Below, in pieces: positions 1-10,209 of a DNA stretch of 58,010 nucleotides. The notes beneath the pieces are model-generated. The model saw only the letters and a program-made list of their open reading frames with translations. It did no database searches and was not told the origin of the DNA. The DNA is from Moraxellaceae bacterium (GTDB taxonomy: Bacteria > Pseudomonadota > Gammaproteobacteria > Pseudomonadales > Moraxellaceae): positions 1 to 58,010 of the forward strand of contig JAJFBF010000025.1 of NCBI GenBank assembly GCA_020697295.1. The letters run 5' to 3'. Position 1 is the first letter of the stretch; each line of letters begins with the position of its first letter. The position numbers were made by a program, and so were the translations under genes.

Positions 1-1308
1 CGTGGCGGTCAGCGTGCCATCCGCCAGGCGCGCGCGCAGGGTGGCGCCCACCGGAACATCGCGCACCGAGCGCAACACCTGCCCGTCGTGTTCGAGGATG
101 GCATAGCCCCGTGCCACGATGGCGAGCGGGCTGGCCAGCTGCGCGCGTTCGCCCAGATGGCCGAGCTGCGTCTGCCGCTCCCGCAGTTGCTGGCGCAGGG
201 CCTGCAGCAGTCGGGTGTCGAGTTGCCGCACCTGCTGCTGCAGCGCCGGCAGTCGCTGGCCTGGCTGCTGGCCGCGCAAGCGTGCGAGCAAAGAGTGCAA
301 TTGCGCCTGGCGGGCCCGCAGGCCCTGCTCACGGGCGCGGCGCAGGCGCAGCTCGAGGTCGTCGAGGCGCTGCGCGAGATCGCGCAGGCGCTGGCCGGGA
401 TGGCGCAGCCGCGCGCGCAGGTGGGCCAGTTCACGCGTGCTGTGCTGCAGGCGAACCTGCAGGGCGCGGGTAAGGAGCAGCTCGAAGCCTTCAAGGCTGC
501 CCAGCAATTCCTCGCCGTCCGGGCTCAGCAGCTCGGCCGCGGCGGAGGGCGTGGGGGCGCGCACGTCGGCCACAAAGTCGGCAATGGTGAAGTCGGTTTC
601 GTGGCCGACCCCGGTCACCACCGGCAGCCGGCTCGCGGCAATGGCGCGCGCCACGCTCTCTTCATTGAAGGCCCAGAGGTCTTCGAGGGAGCCGCCGCCG
701 CGGGCGAGCAGGATGACATCGAACTCCGACTGCGCATTGGCGCAGGCGAGGGCACGCACGATGGCCGGGGCCGCCTCCGTGCCCTGCACCGGCACCGGCA
801 GGATCGTCACCGGCAGGCCGGGAAAGCGGCGCCCGAGCACGGAAAGGATGTCGCGGACGGCAGCGCCCGTGGGCGAGGTGATGACAGCGATGTGACGGGG
901 TGGCACGGGCAGCTCGCGCTTGCGCTCGGCGGCGAACAGCCCCTCTTCCTGCAGGCGCAGGCGCAGCAGGTCGAAGGCGCGGCGCAGGGCGCCGAGGCCG
1001 GCCTCCTCCATGGAATCCACAATGAGCTGGTAGTCGCCGCGCGGCGCGTAGAGGCTGAGGCGGGCCTTCACCAGCACCTGCTGGCCGTTCTTGGGCGTAA
1101 ACCGCAGGAAGCGGTTATTGCCGCGGAACATGGCGGCCCGGATCTGCGCTCCGGCATCCTTGAGCGTGAAATACAGGTGCCCCGACGAGGGCTGTGAGAG
1201 ATTGGAAATCTCCCCCTCCACCCAGAGATTGGGGAAGCTGCCTTCGAGCAGGTCGCGCACCTGGTCGTTGAGCAGGGTCACGCTGAGGATGTGGCGGGTG
1301 GCGGTCAT
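1..1308 (-). CDS. xseA: Exodeoxyribonuclease VII large subunit (3' end beyond window)
   Basis: Large subunit of the single-strand-specific exonuclease VII, which degrades ssDNA with XseB in repair and recombination. The frame is open from ATG at 1308 to the window edge, giving 436 codons; the family is about 450 aa, so only the last few residues are missing. The N-terminal OB-fold region (about residues 1-110) reads WVEGEISNLSQPSSGHLYFTLKD. The catalytic domain follows with ITSPTGAAVRDIL, LARGGGSLEDLWAFNEE and GVGHETDFTIADFVAD, all hallmarks of XseA. A long alanine- and leucine-rich helical stretch comes next, then a C-terminal sequence ending LADGTLTAT. It is divergent from the small gene at 1426. 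A TAGAAT -10-like box lies on the minus strand at 1342-1337. Identity is clear from the motifs. Confidence 0.96.
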   Translation of the reverse strand, partial: MTATRHILSVTLLNDQVRDLLEGSFPNLWVEGEISNLSQPSSGHLYFTLKDAGAQIRAAMFRGNNRFLRFTPKNGQQVLVKARLSLYAPRGDYQLIVDSMEEAGLGALRRAFDLLRLRLQEEGLFAAERKRELPVPPRHIAVITSPTGAAVRDILSVLGRRFPGLPVTILPVPVQGTEAAPAIVRALACANAQSEFDVILLARGGGSLEDLWAFNEESVARAIAASRLPVVTGVGHETDFTIADFVADVRAPTPSAAAELLSPDGEELLGSLEGFELLLTRALQVRLQHSTRELAHLRARLRHPGQRLRDLAQRLDDLELRLRRAREQGLRARQAQLHSLLARLRGQQPGQRLPALQQQVRQLDTRLLQALRQQLRERQTQLGHLGERAQLASPLAIVARGYAILEHDGQVLRSVRDVPVGATLRARLADGTLTAT

Positions 1309-1425
1309 GGGGGGAGGGGGCCGTGGAGATGGCGCCATTCTAGCGCCCTCCGGGCCATGAGGTACTGCCCGACGTGCCCGAACGGGCTAAACTCGCCAGC
1401 TTTTGAAGGCCGGGAAGGCAGTGTC

Positions 1426-1848
1426 ATGGCACGAGGGATTTGGCTGGGGATAGGGGTGCTCGCGCTGGTGCTGACGGCCTGGCTTTGCCGGGACCGTTTC
1501 AGCGTGGCGGTGGGGGCGGCCATTCCAGCCGCGCATCCGGCCGCTCCGGTCGACGTGCTGTATAGCTGGACCGACCCGCAGGGGGTGACCCACTACGAGC
1601 AGGACGCCGGGCAGGGCCGGCGCCTGCAGTACGACGGCAGCCGCATCACACCACTGGCGCCGGTGGATCCCGGCCTCTCGGGACGGGTACGTGAGGCGGC
1701 CGGTGGCGCCGCCGCTCCTGCCGGGTCCAGCGATACCAGCGCCGGGGCCGCGCCGCAGGGCAGCACCATGCTGCGCGGGTTGCGCGCGGAAATGGAGGCA
1801 AATGCCCGCCAGATGCAGGAGGCGCGTGCCGCCCAGCGCGGCCTCTGA
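1426..1848 (+). CDS. Small membrane-anchored DUF4124-like protein
   Basis: A 140-aa protein starting at ATG 1426. Residues about 4-20 (IWLGIGVLALVLTAWL) form one hydrophobic segment, a signal anchor or uncleaved signal peptide. The segment VLYSWTDPQGVTHYEQDA (about residues 45-62) has the W-x-D-x-x-G-x-x-x-Y pattern of DUF4124, a short beta domain found in many proteobacterial envelope proteins of unknown role. The C-terminal half is low-complexity Ala/Gly/Ser, then a charged helix (LRAEMEANARQMQEARAAQR). A TAAACT -10-like box at 1388-1393 could drive it. Codon use matches its neighbours. No function can be assigned; the DUF4124 label is pattern-based. Confidence 0.7.
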   Translation: MARGIWLGIGVLALVLTAWLCRDRFSVAVGAAIPAAHPAAPVDVLYSWTDPQGVTHYEQDAGQGRRLQYDGSRITPLAPVDPGLSGRVREAAGGAAAPAGSSDTSAGAAPQGSTMLRGLRAEMEANARQMQEARAAQRGL

Positions 1849-3813
<1,965 letters not shown>

Positions 3814-3836
3814 GTGAGCAACGCAATCTGATTCAC

Positions 3837-3867
3837 GCGACGGGGCTGACGCCCCGTTCGCTTTTTC
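3837..3867 (+). terminator. Intrinsic terminator or attenuator between guaB and guaA
   Basis: Stem ACGGGGC (3840-3846) pairs with GCCCCGT (3851-3857) around the loop TGAC, and is extended at its base by GCG/CGC past a bulge. A T5 run follows at 3862-3866. It ends only 14 bases before the guaA start codon, so full termination would separate guaA from guaB. Partial read-through is likelier. Confidence 0.6.
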
Positions 3868-3880
3868 CGGAAGACCGACG

Positions 3881-5494
3881 ATGAGCCAGCACGACATCCA
3901 TGCCCACCGCATCCTGATCCTGGATTTCGGTTCCCAGTATTCGCAGCTGATCGCCCGCCGCGTGCGTGAAATTGGCGTGTACTGCGAGTTGCGCGCCTTC
4001 GACATGAGCGATGACGAGATCCGCGCCTTCAATCCGCGTGGCATCATCCTTTCCGGCGGCCCGGAAACCGTGACCCTGGCCGACACCCCGCGCGCGCCGC
4101 AGGCGGTGTTCGAGCTCGGCGTGCCGGTGCTGGGCATCTGCTACGGCATGCAGACCATGGCGCAGCAGCTGGGTGGCCGCGTCGAGTCCTCCGAGATGCG
4201 CGAGTTCGGCTATGCCGAGGTCACGCTGTCCGAGCACAACGCGGAAGAGCAGGTGAAGGTGTCTGTTCGCTCGCCGCTGCTCGAGGGTATCGAGGACCGC
4301 ATTGACAACCTCGGTCGTCCCATTCTCGACGTCTGGATGAGCCACGGCGACAAGGTCACCGCCATGCCTGCCGGATTCCGCGTCGTCGCCGGCACGGCGA
4401 GCTGCCCCATCGCCGCCATGGCCTGCGAGGACAAGCATTTCTACGGCGTGCAGTTCCACCCCGAGGTCACCCACACCCACCAGGGCGGCCGCATCCTCGA
4501 GCGTTTTGTGCGCCAGATCTGCACTTGCGAGGCGCTGTGGACGCCGGCCAACATCATCGAGGACGCCATCCGCACCGTGCGCGCCCAGGTGGGCGAGGAC
4601 AAGGTCCTGCTCGGCCTTTCCGGCGGCGTGGATTCCTCGGTCGTGGCCGCGCTCCTGCACCGCGCCATCGGTGACAAGCTCACCTGTGTGTTCGTCGACA
4701 ACGGCCTGCTGCGCCTGCATGAAGGCGACCAGGTCATGGCCATGTTCGCGCGCAACATGGGCCTGAACGTGATCCGCGTCGATGCCGAGGCCGAGTTCCT
4801 TGGTCATCTTGCCGGCGTCAGCGATCCCGAGGCCAAGCGCAAGATCATCGGCAAGACCTTTATCGATGTGTTCGACCGCGAGGCCACCAGGCTGCAGGGC
4901 GTCAAGTGGCTGGCCCAGGGCACCATCTATCCGGATGTCATCGAGTCCGCCGCCAGCAAGACCGGCAAGGCCCACGTCATCAAGTCGCACCACAACGTCG
5001 GTGGCCTGCCGGCGGACATGCAGTTCAAGCTCGTCGAGCCGCTGCGGGAGCTGTTCAAGGACGAGGTGCGCCGGATCGGGCTCGAGCTCGGTCTGCCTTA
5101 CGACATGGTCTATCGCCATCCCTTCCCGGGCCCGGGCCTGGGCGTGCGCATCCTCGGTGAAGTGAAGAAGGAGTACGCCGAGATCCTGCGCGAGGCCGAT
5201 GCCATCTTCATCGAGGAGCTGCACAAGGCCGACTGGTACCACAAGACCTCCCAGGCCTTTGCCGTGTTCGTCCCGGTGAAGTCGGTGGGTGTGGTGGGGG
5301 ACGGCCGTCGCTACGAGTGGGTGATCGCCATTCGCGCCGTGCAGACCATCGATTTCATGACTGCGCACTGGGCGCCGCTGCCCTATGAGCTGCTGGGCAA
5401 GGTCAGCAACCGCATCATCAACGAGATCGCGGGCGTGTCGCGCGTGGTCTACGACGTCTCCGGCAAGCCGCCGGCGACCATCGAGTGGGAATAG
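3881..5494 (+). CDS. guaA: GMP synthase (glutamine-hydrolysing)
   Basis: Converts XMP to GMP using ATP and glutamine. At 537 aa it is slightly longer than the about 525 aa usual for enterics. The N-terminal class I glutamine amidotransferase (about residues 10-205) contains [18 protein letters not shown], the nucleophile motif [12 protein letters not shown] with Cys87, and the His/Glu pair in VQFHPEVTH. The ATP-pyrophosphatase domain carries the P-loop [16 protein letters not shown]. The C-terminal dimerisation domain ends KPPATIEWE, the family C-terminus. ATG 3881 is preceded by CCGGAAGA as ribosome site. It is the second gene of the guanine pathway pair. Confidence 0.98.
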   Translation: MSQHDIHAHRILILDFGSQYSQLIARRVREIGVYCELRAFDMSDDEIRAFNPRGIILSGGPETVTLADTPRAPQAVFELGVPVLGICYGMQTMAQQLGGRVESSEMREFGYAEVTLSEHNAEEQVKVSVRSPLLEGIEDRIDNLGRPILDVWMSHGDKVTAMPAGFRVVAGTASCPIAAMACEDKHFYGVQFHPEVTHTHQGGRILERFVRQICTCEALWTPANIIEDAIRTVRAQVGEDKVLLGLSGGVDSSVVAALLHRAIGDKLTCVFVDNGLLRLHEGDQVMAMFARNMGLNVIRVDAEAEFLGHLAGVSDPEAKRKIIGKTFIDVFDREATRLQGVKWLAQGTIYPDVIESAASKTGKAHVIKSHHNVGGLPADMQFKLVEPLRELFKDEVRRIGLELGLPYDMVYRHPFPGPGLGVRILGEVKKEYAEILREADAIFIEELHKADWYHKTSQAFAVFVPVKSVGVVGDGRRYEWVIAIRAVQTIDFMTAHWAPLPYELLGKVSNRIINEIAGVSRVVYDVSGKPPATIEWE

Positions 5495-5619
5495 GAGCCT
5501 GCCCCGGCAGGACGCTCTGTCTCATTCCGGTCGGGATGGCTCCCGGCCTGCCGAAATAGACATCAAGTCCGCGCCGGCGCCAGCCCTTCCCTTTTTCGAT
5601 CAGAGCGAAGGCCCGATCC

Positions 5620-5985
5620 ATGAGTGCGCAAGCCAGGCTGGAGAACGCGGAGGCCGCCGTCCTCGAGCTCTCCCTGTTCTTTATCCGGCACTCCCTGCCG
5701 TACTGGCCGGCGCAGCTGGCGCCGGTGCTGCAGGCGCTGCGCGCGCTGGACGGGGGGAAGGCGCTCGACACCTGGGCCCGCCTGCCGCTCATGGGTGAGC
5801 ACGGTCTCCTGCAGCTGCGCCTCAGCTACGGGGCCGGCTATCGCGCGGCCGACCTCGATGCCGAACAGCGCCATTTCGAGCGCCTCCTGCAGCAGGCGCT
5901 GGACACCATTCACAATTTGCGCCTTTATCTCAAGTCCGGGGTCAGCCGTCCCCTGCTCGAGATCCTGCCCGACCGCCCGCTATGA
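5620..5985 (+). CDS. Conserved-looking protein of unknown function upstream of tadA
   Basis: A 121-aa protein starting MSAQARLENAEAAVLELSLFFIRHSLPYWPAQL. It is mostly helical, with a hydrophobic core and a charged C-terminal helix (LDAEQRHFERLLQQALDTIHNLRLYLKSG). There is no signal peptide or transmembrane segment, so it is probably cytoplasmic. Its stop codon overlaps the tadA start by four bases (ATGA), so the two are likely translationally coupled. The W-A/L-rich segment LDGGKALDTWARLPLMGEHGLLQLRLSYG has no motif I recognise. The overlap and codon bias make it a confident gene without a function. Confidence 0.75.
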   Translation: MSAQARLENAEAAVLELSLFFIRHSLPYWPAQLAPVLQALRALDGGKALDTWARLPLMGEHGLLQLRLSYGAGYRAADLDAEQRHFERLLQQALDTIHNLRLYLKSGVSRPLLEILPDRPL

Positions 5986-6527
5986 GCGCCGACTTCAGCC
6001 CTGCCGACGAAGCCTTCATGCGCCGTGCCCTCGAGCTTGCCCGGGGGGGCGAGGCGCTGGGTGAAGTGCCGGTGGGCGCGGTCGTGGTGGCCAATGGCGA
6101 GATTGTCGCGGAAGGCTTCAATGCCCCTGTCAGTCGCCATGACCCCACGGCCCATGCCGAGATCCTGGCACTGCGGGCAGCGGCGGCGGCGCAGTCCAAT
6201 TACCGGCTGGAAGGCGCCACGCTTTATGTGACGCTGGAGCCCTGCACCATGTGCGTGGGTGCCCTCGTGCACGCCCGCGTGGCGCGGGTGGTGTTCGCGG
6301 CGACCGAGCCCAAGGCGGGCTCCCTCGTCAGTGCGCGCCGCCAGCTCGAGAGCGGCTATTACAATCACGTCTTTGCCTGGCAGGGCGGCCTGCTGGCAGA
6401 TGACGCCGGCGCCATGCTCTCGGCGTTTTTCCGCCGGCGCCGCGCCGAGCAGAAGGCCGGGGCCGGCAATTCCACGAACGGGGCGGGCCTTCCGCCCACT
6501 CCCTTTTCCGCAATGGAGTCTGAATGA
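5982..6527 (+). CDS. tadA: tRNA-specific adenosine deaminase
   Basis: Deaminates A34 to inosine in the wobble position of tRNA-Arg(ACG). The protein has 181 aa; the family is about 165-180. It is a cytidine-deaminase fold enzyme with zinc ligand His58 and proton-shuttle Glu60 in DPTAHAEILALR, and zinc ligands Cys88 and Cys91 in LEPCTMCVGALVHARV. The C-terminal tail (AEQKAGAGNSTNGAGLPPTP) is poorly ordered and probably dispensable. It overlaps the upstream unknown gene by ATGA and the downstream crotonase by four bases, so all three form one translationally coupled cluster. Confidence 0.97.
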   Translation: MSADFSPADEAFMRRALELARGGEALGEVPVGAVVVANGEIVAEGFNAPVSRHDPTAHAEILALRAAAAAQSNYRLEGATLYVTLEPCTMCVGALVHARVARVVFAATEPKAGSLVSARRQLESGYYNHVFAWQGGLLADDAGAMLSAFFRRRRAEQKAGAGNSTNGAGLPPTPFSAMESE

Positions 6528-7321
6528 TGAACGAGCGTGTCCGCCTCGAGGTTCGGGATGAAGTCGCCTACGTCACCCTGGTGCGTGTCGACAAATACAA
6601 TGCCCTCGACTGGGAAATGCTCTGCGCGCTGGTTGATGCCGCGGAAACGATCGGCGCCGACAAGTCGGTCCGCGCCGTCATCATCCAGGGCGAGGGCAAG
6701 GCCTTCTGCAGCGGCCTTGATTTCCCGTCGTTCACCAAGCAGCCGATGCGCATGGTGCGCGGCTTTTTGAAGTACGGCGTCAAGACCACCAACCTCTTCC
6801 AGGAAGTGGCCTGGTGCTGGCGTCGCCTGCCGGTGCCCGTGATCGTCGTGCTGCATGGCTACTGCTACGGTGGCGGCCTGCAGATCGCCCTGGCGGCGGA
6901 TTTCCGTTTCACCACCCCCGATTGCGAATTCTCCATCCTGGAAGCCAAATGGGGCCTGGTGCCGGACATGACGGGTACGGTCACCCTGCGCGAACTGCTG
7001 CCCATGGACCAGGCCAAGCTCCTCACCATGACCGGCCGCATGTTCACTGGTGAGGAAGCGCGCCGTCTCAATCTCGTCACCGAAGTCAGCGCCGATCCGC
7101 TCGCCACCGCCGAGGCGCTGGTGGCGGAAATCAGGACGCGTTCCCCGGATGCCGTGGCGGCGACCAAGCAGCTGTTCCAGGAAACCTGGGTGGCCGGCGT
7201 ACGCCGCGCCTTCTCGCGCGAGTCCCGCATCCAGCTGGGTCTGCTCATGGGCAAGAACCAGAAGATCGCCGTCGATTCCAACTTCAAGAAGCAGAAGCCC
7301 GAGTTCCTGCCCCGCAAGTGA
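6524..7321 (+). CDS. Crotonase-family acyl-CoA enzyme (atypical active site)
   Basis: A 265-aa enoyl-CoA hydratase/isomerase superfamily protein. The fold is clear: VTLVRVDKYNALDWEM, the CoA/oxyanion segment GEGKAFCSGLDF (about 56-67) and HGYCYGGGLQIALAADFRF (111-129). Classical enoyl-CoA hydratases use two Glu, one in GGGCE and one 20 residues later. Here the first is Gln120 (GGGLQ) and the second, Glu140 (SILEAKWG), is kept. That argues against simple hydratase chemistry and for an isomerase, thioesterase or another crotonase reaction; the substrate is unknown. ATG 6524 overlaps the tadA stop. ATG 6527 is equally possible and is better spaced from GGAG at 6515-6518. Confidence 0.9.
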   Translation: MMNERVRLEVRDEVAYVTLVRVDKYNALDWEMLCALVDAAETIGADKSVRAVIIQGEGKAFCSGLDFPSFTKQPMRMVRGFLKYGVKTTNLFQEVAWCWRRLPVPVIVVLHGYCYGGGLQIALAADFRFTTPDCEFSILEAKWGLVPDMTGTVTLRELLPMDQAKLLTMTGRMFTGEEARRLNLVTEVSADPLATAEALVAEIRTRSPDAVAATKQLFQETWVAGVRRAFSRESRIQLGLLMGKNQKIAVDSNFKKQKPEFLPRK

Positions 7322-7380
7322 CGGGGCTTGTGGTCGCCGTTCCGGGGGCAATCCCCGACAACTGGTGCCCTGCTATCAGC

Positions 7381-7446
7381 TAAAAAAATGCCGGCAGTTC
7401 AGGCTGTGGAAGAACCTTGGCAGTCTGAGTTGCCGGCATTTTTTAT
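7381..7446. terminator. Bidirectional terminator between convergent genes
   Basis: Arms 7381-7402 and 7425-7446 pair through the core ATGCCGGCA / TGCCGGCAT, two G-T wobbles, and TCAG / CTGA. An A7 run on one side and a T6 run on the other give a U-tract on either strand. It sits between the convergent crotonase gene (plus) and the UPF0178 gene (minus) and should end transcripts from both. Confidence 0.85.
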
Positions 7447-7483
7447 GGGAGGGTGACGCCTTTGCACGAGCGTGCTCCTGGGC

Positions 7484-7957
7484 TCAGGTTTTTTTCAGGT
7501 GTTGGGTCAGGAAGCGGTCCAGGGTATTGGCGAAGGCCATGCGGTCCTGCTGGCTGAAAGTGGCCGGCCCCCCTACCTGGACCCCGCTGGCGCGCAACTC
7601 CTCCATGAAGTTGCGCATGGTGAGGCGCTGGCGGATGTTGTCTTCCGAATAGAAGGTGCCGCGCGGATTCAGGGCAAAGGCCTTTTTCTCGACGACCTTG
7701 GCGGCCAGGGGGATGTCGGCGGTAATGACGAGATCGCCCGGCAGGATCAGTTCCACGATGCGGTCGTCGGCCACATCAAAGCCGGCCGGCACCTGCACCG
7801 ACTTCAGCCACGCCACCTGGGGGACGGGAATGTAGCGGTTGGCGACGAGGGTACAGGTCACTTGCCGCTTCTCGGCCGCGCGGAACAGGATGTCCTTGAT
7901 GGGAGTGGGGCAGGCGTCGGCATCCACCCAGACCTGCACCTGCCGACTGTCGGTCAT
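7484..7957 (-). CDS. UPF0178 (DUF188, YaiI/YqxD) family protein
   Basis: A 157-aa protein starting [30 protein letters not shown]. The VWVDADACP motif with early Asp residues, the [12 protein letters not shown] segment and the C-terminal [12 protein letters not shown] are typical of UPF0178, a PIN-like fold family of unknown biochemical role. ATG 7957 is chosen because GGAG lies 9 bases upstream and because the ATG overlaps the stop codon of the upstream gene (ATGA). An in-frame ATG at 7972 would add five residues. The bidirectional terminator follows the stop. Confidence 0.93.
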   Translation of the reverse strand: MTDSRQVQVWVDADACPTPIKDILFRAAEKRQVTCTLVANRYIPVPQVAWLKSVQVPAGFDVADDRIVELILPGDLVITADIPLAAKVVEKKAFALNPRGTFYSEDNIRQRLTMRNFMEELRASGVQVGGPATFSQQDRMAFANTLDRFLTQHLKKT

Positions 7958-8346
7958 GGCAGGGCGCTCCACTGCCGCAGGCGAGTCTCCACAAAGCCGC
8001 GGATGGTTTCAGGAAGGCCTGCCCCGGCGCTGCCAAGCTCACGGAGCAGCCGGGCGGGATCGGGGGCCTTGCCCGGGGTCAGCAGGGGCGAGCCCTTGTG
8101 GCCCAGCCCGTCGGCATCGCCCGCATCCACGGCCTGGTGCGTAAAACCCTGGCCGAGCTGCCAGCTGAGCGACTGCTCGGCCAGGGGTTTGTCATAGCAC
8201 AGCTGGAAGGCCTCAATGCCGGTCCCGGCCCGTATCCAGACGATGAGGTCCATGTGCTCGGCGGTAAACCAGCGGCGCTGCAGGCCCGACGCGGCGGGGG
8301 CGGCAGCGGGCAGTTCGGTAAAGATGGCGGGTGTTGTGGTGTTCAT
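7954..8346 (-). CDS. Unknown protein coupled to the UPF0178 gene
   Basis: A 130-aa soluble protein starting [43 protein letters not shown]. The central segment ([32 protein letters not shown]) looks like a small beta domain. The second half is rich in Gly/Pro and ends with an amphipathic helix ([15 protein letters not shown]). There is no signal sequence, transmembrane helix or metal motif. The stop codon overlaps the downstream UPF0178 start by ATGA, so they are probably one operon starting just after the mltF terminator. I do not recognise a family name. Confidence 0.75.
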   Translation of the reverse strand: MNTTTPAIFTELPAAAPAASGLQRRWFTAEHMDLIVWIRAGTGIEAFQLCYDKPLAEQSLSWQLGQGFTHQAVDAGDADGLGHKGSPLLTPGKAPDPARLLRELGSAGAGLPETIRGFVETRLRQWSALP

Positions 8347-8428
8347 GGCGACGCGTGATGCACAGGCTGGCGGTGGCTGAATGGCGGAGTCAAAGCCCCG
8401 CGACCGGAAACAGCGGGCATATATAGCA

Positions 8429-8454
8429 AAAAGCCCCGCTCTGGCGGGGCTTTT
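8429..8454 (-). terminator. Intrinsic terminator downstream of mltF
   Basis: A perfect 11-bp stem (AAAAGCCCCGC / GCGGGGCTTTT) with a TCTG loop. Read on the minus strand it ends in a T5 run. It lies 23 bases past the mltF stop codon and separates mltF from the two-gene operon below it. Confidence 0.88.
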
Positions 8455-8476
8455 CTTCCTGCGGGCAGGCCAGCGC

Positions 8477-9916
8477 TTACTGGATCGCCCGGCGGGACTG
8501 GCTGTTGAGGGCCACGCGGTTGTCGTTGGCTGCCGTGGTGGCGAGCACGAGGGCATCGTAGTAGCGGCGGACCTGCTGGACATAGTGCAGGGCCTGGCCC
8601 ACGGGAATGTTGCGGCCCTGCTGGCGGGCCTCCTGGGCCATCTCGCGGAGGTGATGGCTCACAACCAGCCACTTGGTGCTGTCCTCGCCTTCCCGGGTCG
8701 CGCGCTTGCGGGCACGGTCGATGTAGCCCGGTCCCATGTTGTAACTGGCCAGGGCCATCCAGGTGCGGTCCGGCTCGGGTACGGAGGCCAGGTTGTCCAC
8801 GATCATCTTGTAGTAGGCCGCGCCGCCCCGGATGCTCTGCGGGACGCTGGTGCGGTCCTCCACGCCCATGAAGCTGGCGGTGTCATTGGTCAGCATCATG
8901 ATGCCCTGGACGCCCGTGGGCGAGATGGCCGACGGTTCCCAGTGCGATTCCTGGTAGGCGATGGCGGCAAGCAGGTGCCAGTCCATGCCATGGTTGCTGG
9001 CATTCTTCATGAAGAGCTTCTGGTAGCGCGGCAGGCGCTGGGCCATGTCGCGCTGGAAGGTCCGCAGCGAGTAGGGGTCGAAGGTGTTGCCCTGGCTGTA
9101 GAAGGCCACGAGCTTGCCGAGGGTGCCGTCGGCCTGCTTGCGGGCCAGGAAGCCCTGGGCAGCGTTGTAGAGGCTGCGGTCGCGGGTCTTCAGGAAGGCC
9201 CAGGCCAGCTCACTGTATTCCTGGAGGTTGAGCGCCACGCCGACATTGGGGAAGAGCGAGCGGCGCGCATCGAATTCGCTGGAGTTGAGGGCGGCGTAGT
9301 CGAGGTCGCCATTGTCCACGCGCTCGATCAGCGCCAGCGGGTCGGTATCCTCGAACTCGATGACCTGGATGTCGGAGCGCCAGCGGGTCAGTGCCTTGAG
9401 GCGCTCGGCCTCTGTGGAGCCGGCGAGGGCACCGATGCGGGCGGCGCCCAGGGCGTCGAAGCTGGCCGGCAGCGGGCGGTTCAGGCGCTGCACGAGCTGC
9501 TCGCTGACCGCCATATAGGGGCTGGCGGAACGCAGGCGGGTCAGGCGGGCGTCATCGGAGGCCAGGCCGGAGATGGCGATGTCGGTCTGGTTGAGGCGGA
9601 TGGCGTTCAGCACGCCTTCGGTGGAGCCGGCGTCCTCCAGTACCAGGCGCACGCCCAGTTCCTCGGCAAAGAGCCGGGCCAGCTCGTACTGCAGGCCACG
9701 GGTACCGTTGGAGGTGGTGTGGAAAGTGGTGGGGCCGCTGACGCCGGTGACGACCAGTTCACCGCGCTGCTGCACCTGCTGCAGGGAAGTGGTGGTCGGC
9801 TGCAACTGGAATACGGCGAAGAGCAGGACACCCAGCAGACCCGCGCGCACAAAGTGGCGGGGCTTGAATCGGGTGCGCAGCGGCTGTGCGTGCAACGCCT
9901 TGATGACGCTGGACAT
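8477..9916 (-). CDS. mltF: Membrane-bound lytic murein transglycosylase F
   Basis: Cleaves peptidoglycan glycan strands to 1,6-anhydro products. The protein has 479 aa. An N-terminal hydrophobic segment (about residues 23-38, VRAGLLGVLLFAVFQL) serves as a signal. An amino-acid-binding-protein-like regulatory domain follows (about 50-270, starting QQRGELVVTGVSGPTTFH). The SLT catalytic domain (about 300-440) contains AIAYQESHWEPSAISPTGVQGIMMLTNDTA with catalytic Glu323, and ASYNMGPGYIDRARK. There is no lipobox, so it is probably held by its N-terminal segment. Placement divergent to purL is the usual gammaproteobacterial arrangement. Confidence 0.97.
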   Translation of the reverse strand: MSSVIKALHAQPLRTRFKPRHFVRAGLLGVLLFAVFQLQPTTTSLQQVQQRGELVVTGVSGPTTFHTTSNGTRGLQYELARLFAEELGVRLVLEDAGSTEGVLNAIRLNQTDIAISGLASDDARLTRLRSASPYMAVSEQLVQRLNRPLPASFDALGAARIGALAGSTEAERLKALTRWRSDIQVIEFEDTDPLALIERVDNGDLDYAALNSSEFDARRSLFPNVGVALNLQEYSELAWAFLKTRDRSLYNAAQGFLARKQADGTLGKLVAFYSQGNTFDPYSLRTFQRDMAQRLPRYQKLFMKNASNHGMDWHLLAAIAYQESHWEPSAISPTGVQGIMMLTNDTASFMGVEDRTSVPQSIRGGAAYYKMIVDNLASVPEPDRTWMALASYNMGPGYIDRARKRATREGEDSTKWLVVSHHLREMAQEARQQGRNIPVGQALHYVQQVRRYYDALVLATTAANDNRVALNSQSRRAIQ

Positions 9917-10130
9917 GCCTAAGTACCTCTTTCGGTTTACCGTTTATCAATCGATAACTACTGCAGACGTCATCGACCGTTTTAGCGTTTACCCTTGGGG
10001 GTGTTTCGGTAGCCAGGGGGCTCACCAACGCGTTGTACTGCCTGTATGGACAGGCTTTTGTCGCTAGGTTGAGCGAAATTTATCGACCCCGTCACACTAT
10101 GTCTATAGCTGATCTCTCAAAACTTGCCGA

Positions 10131-10145
10131 GATTGTCTGACAATC
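10131..10145. promoter_or_regulatory. Candidate operator: 15-bp perfect palindrome
   Basis: GATTGTCTGACAATC has seven-base arms around one central T. The core fits the TNGTNNNACNA pattern described for FadR-subfamily GntR repressors. It lies about 60 bases upstream of the probable purL -10 box and between divergent genes, so it could act on either. No GntR gene is in the window. Confidence 0.45.
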
Positions 10146-10203
10146 ACTAGCCGCGGCGACGGTTCGCGGCTACCTGCCGGTGTCCTGAAACCCGCGACTC
10201 CAG

Positions 10204-10209
10204 TATGAT
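10204..10209 (+). promoter_or_regulatory. Probable purL -10 box
   Basis: TATGAT followed by TGCGGCC, about 100 bases before the purL ATG. The -35 region at 17-bp spacing is weak. No PurR box of the ACGCAAACGTTTGCGT type is present between here and the start codon. Confidence 0.4.
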
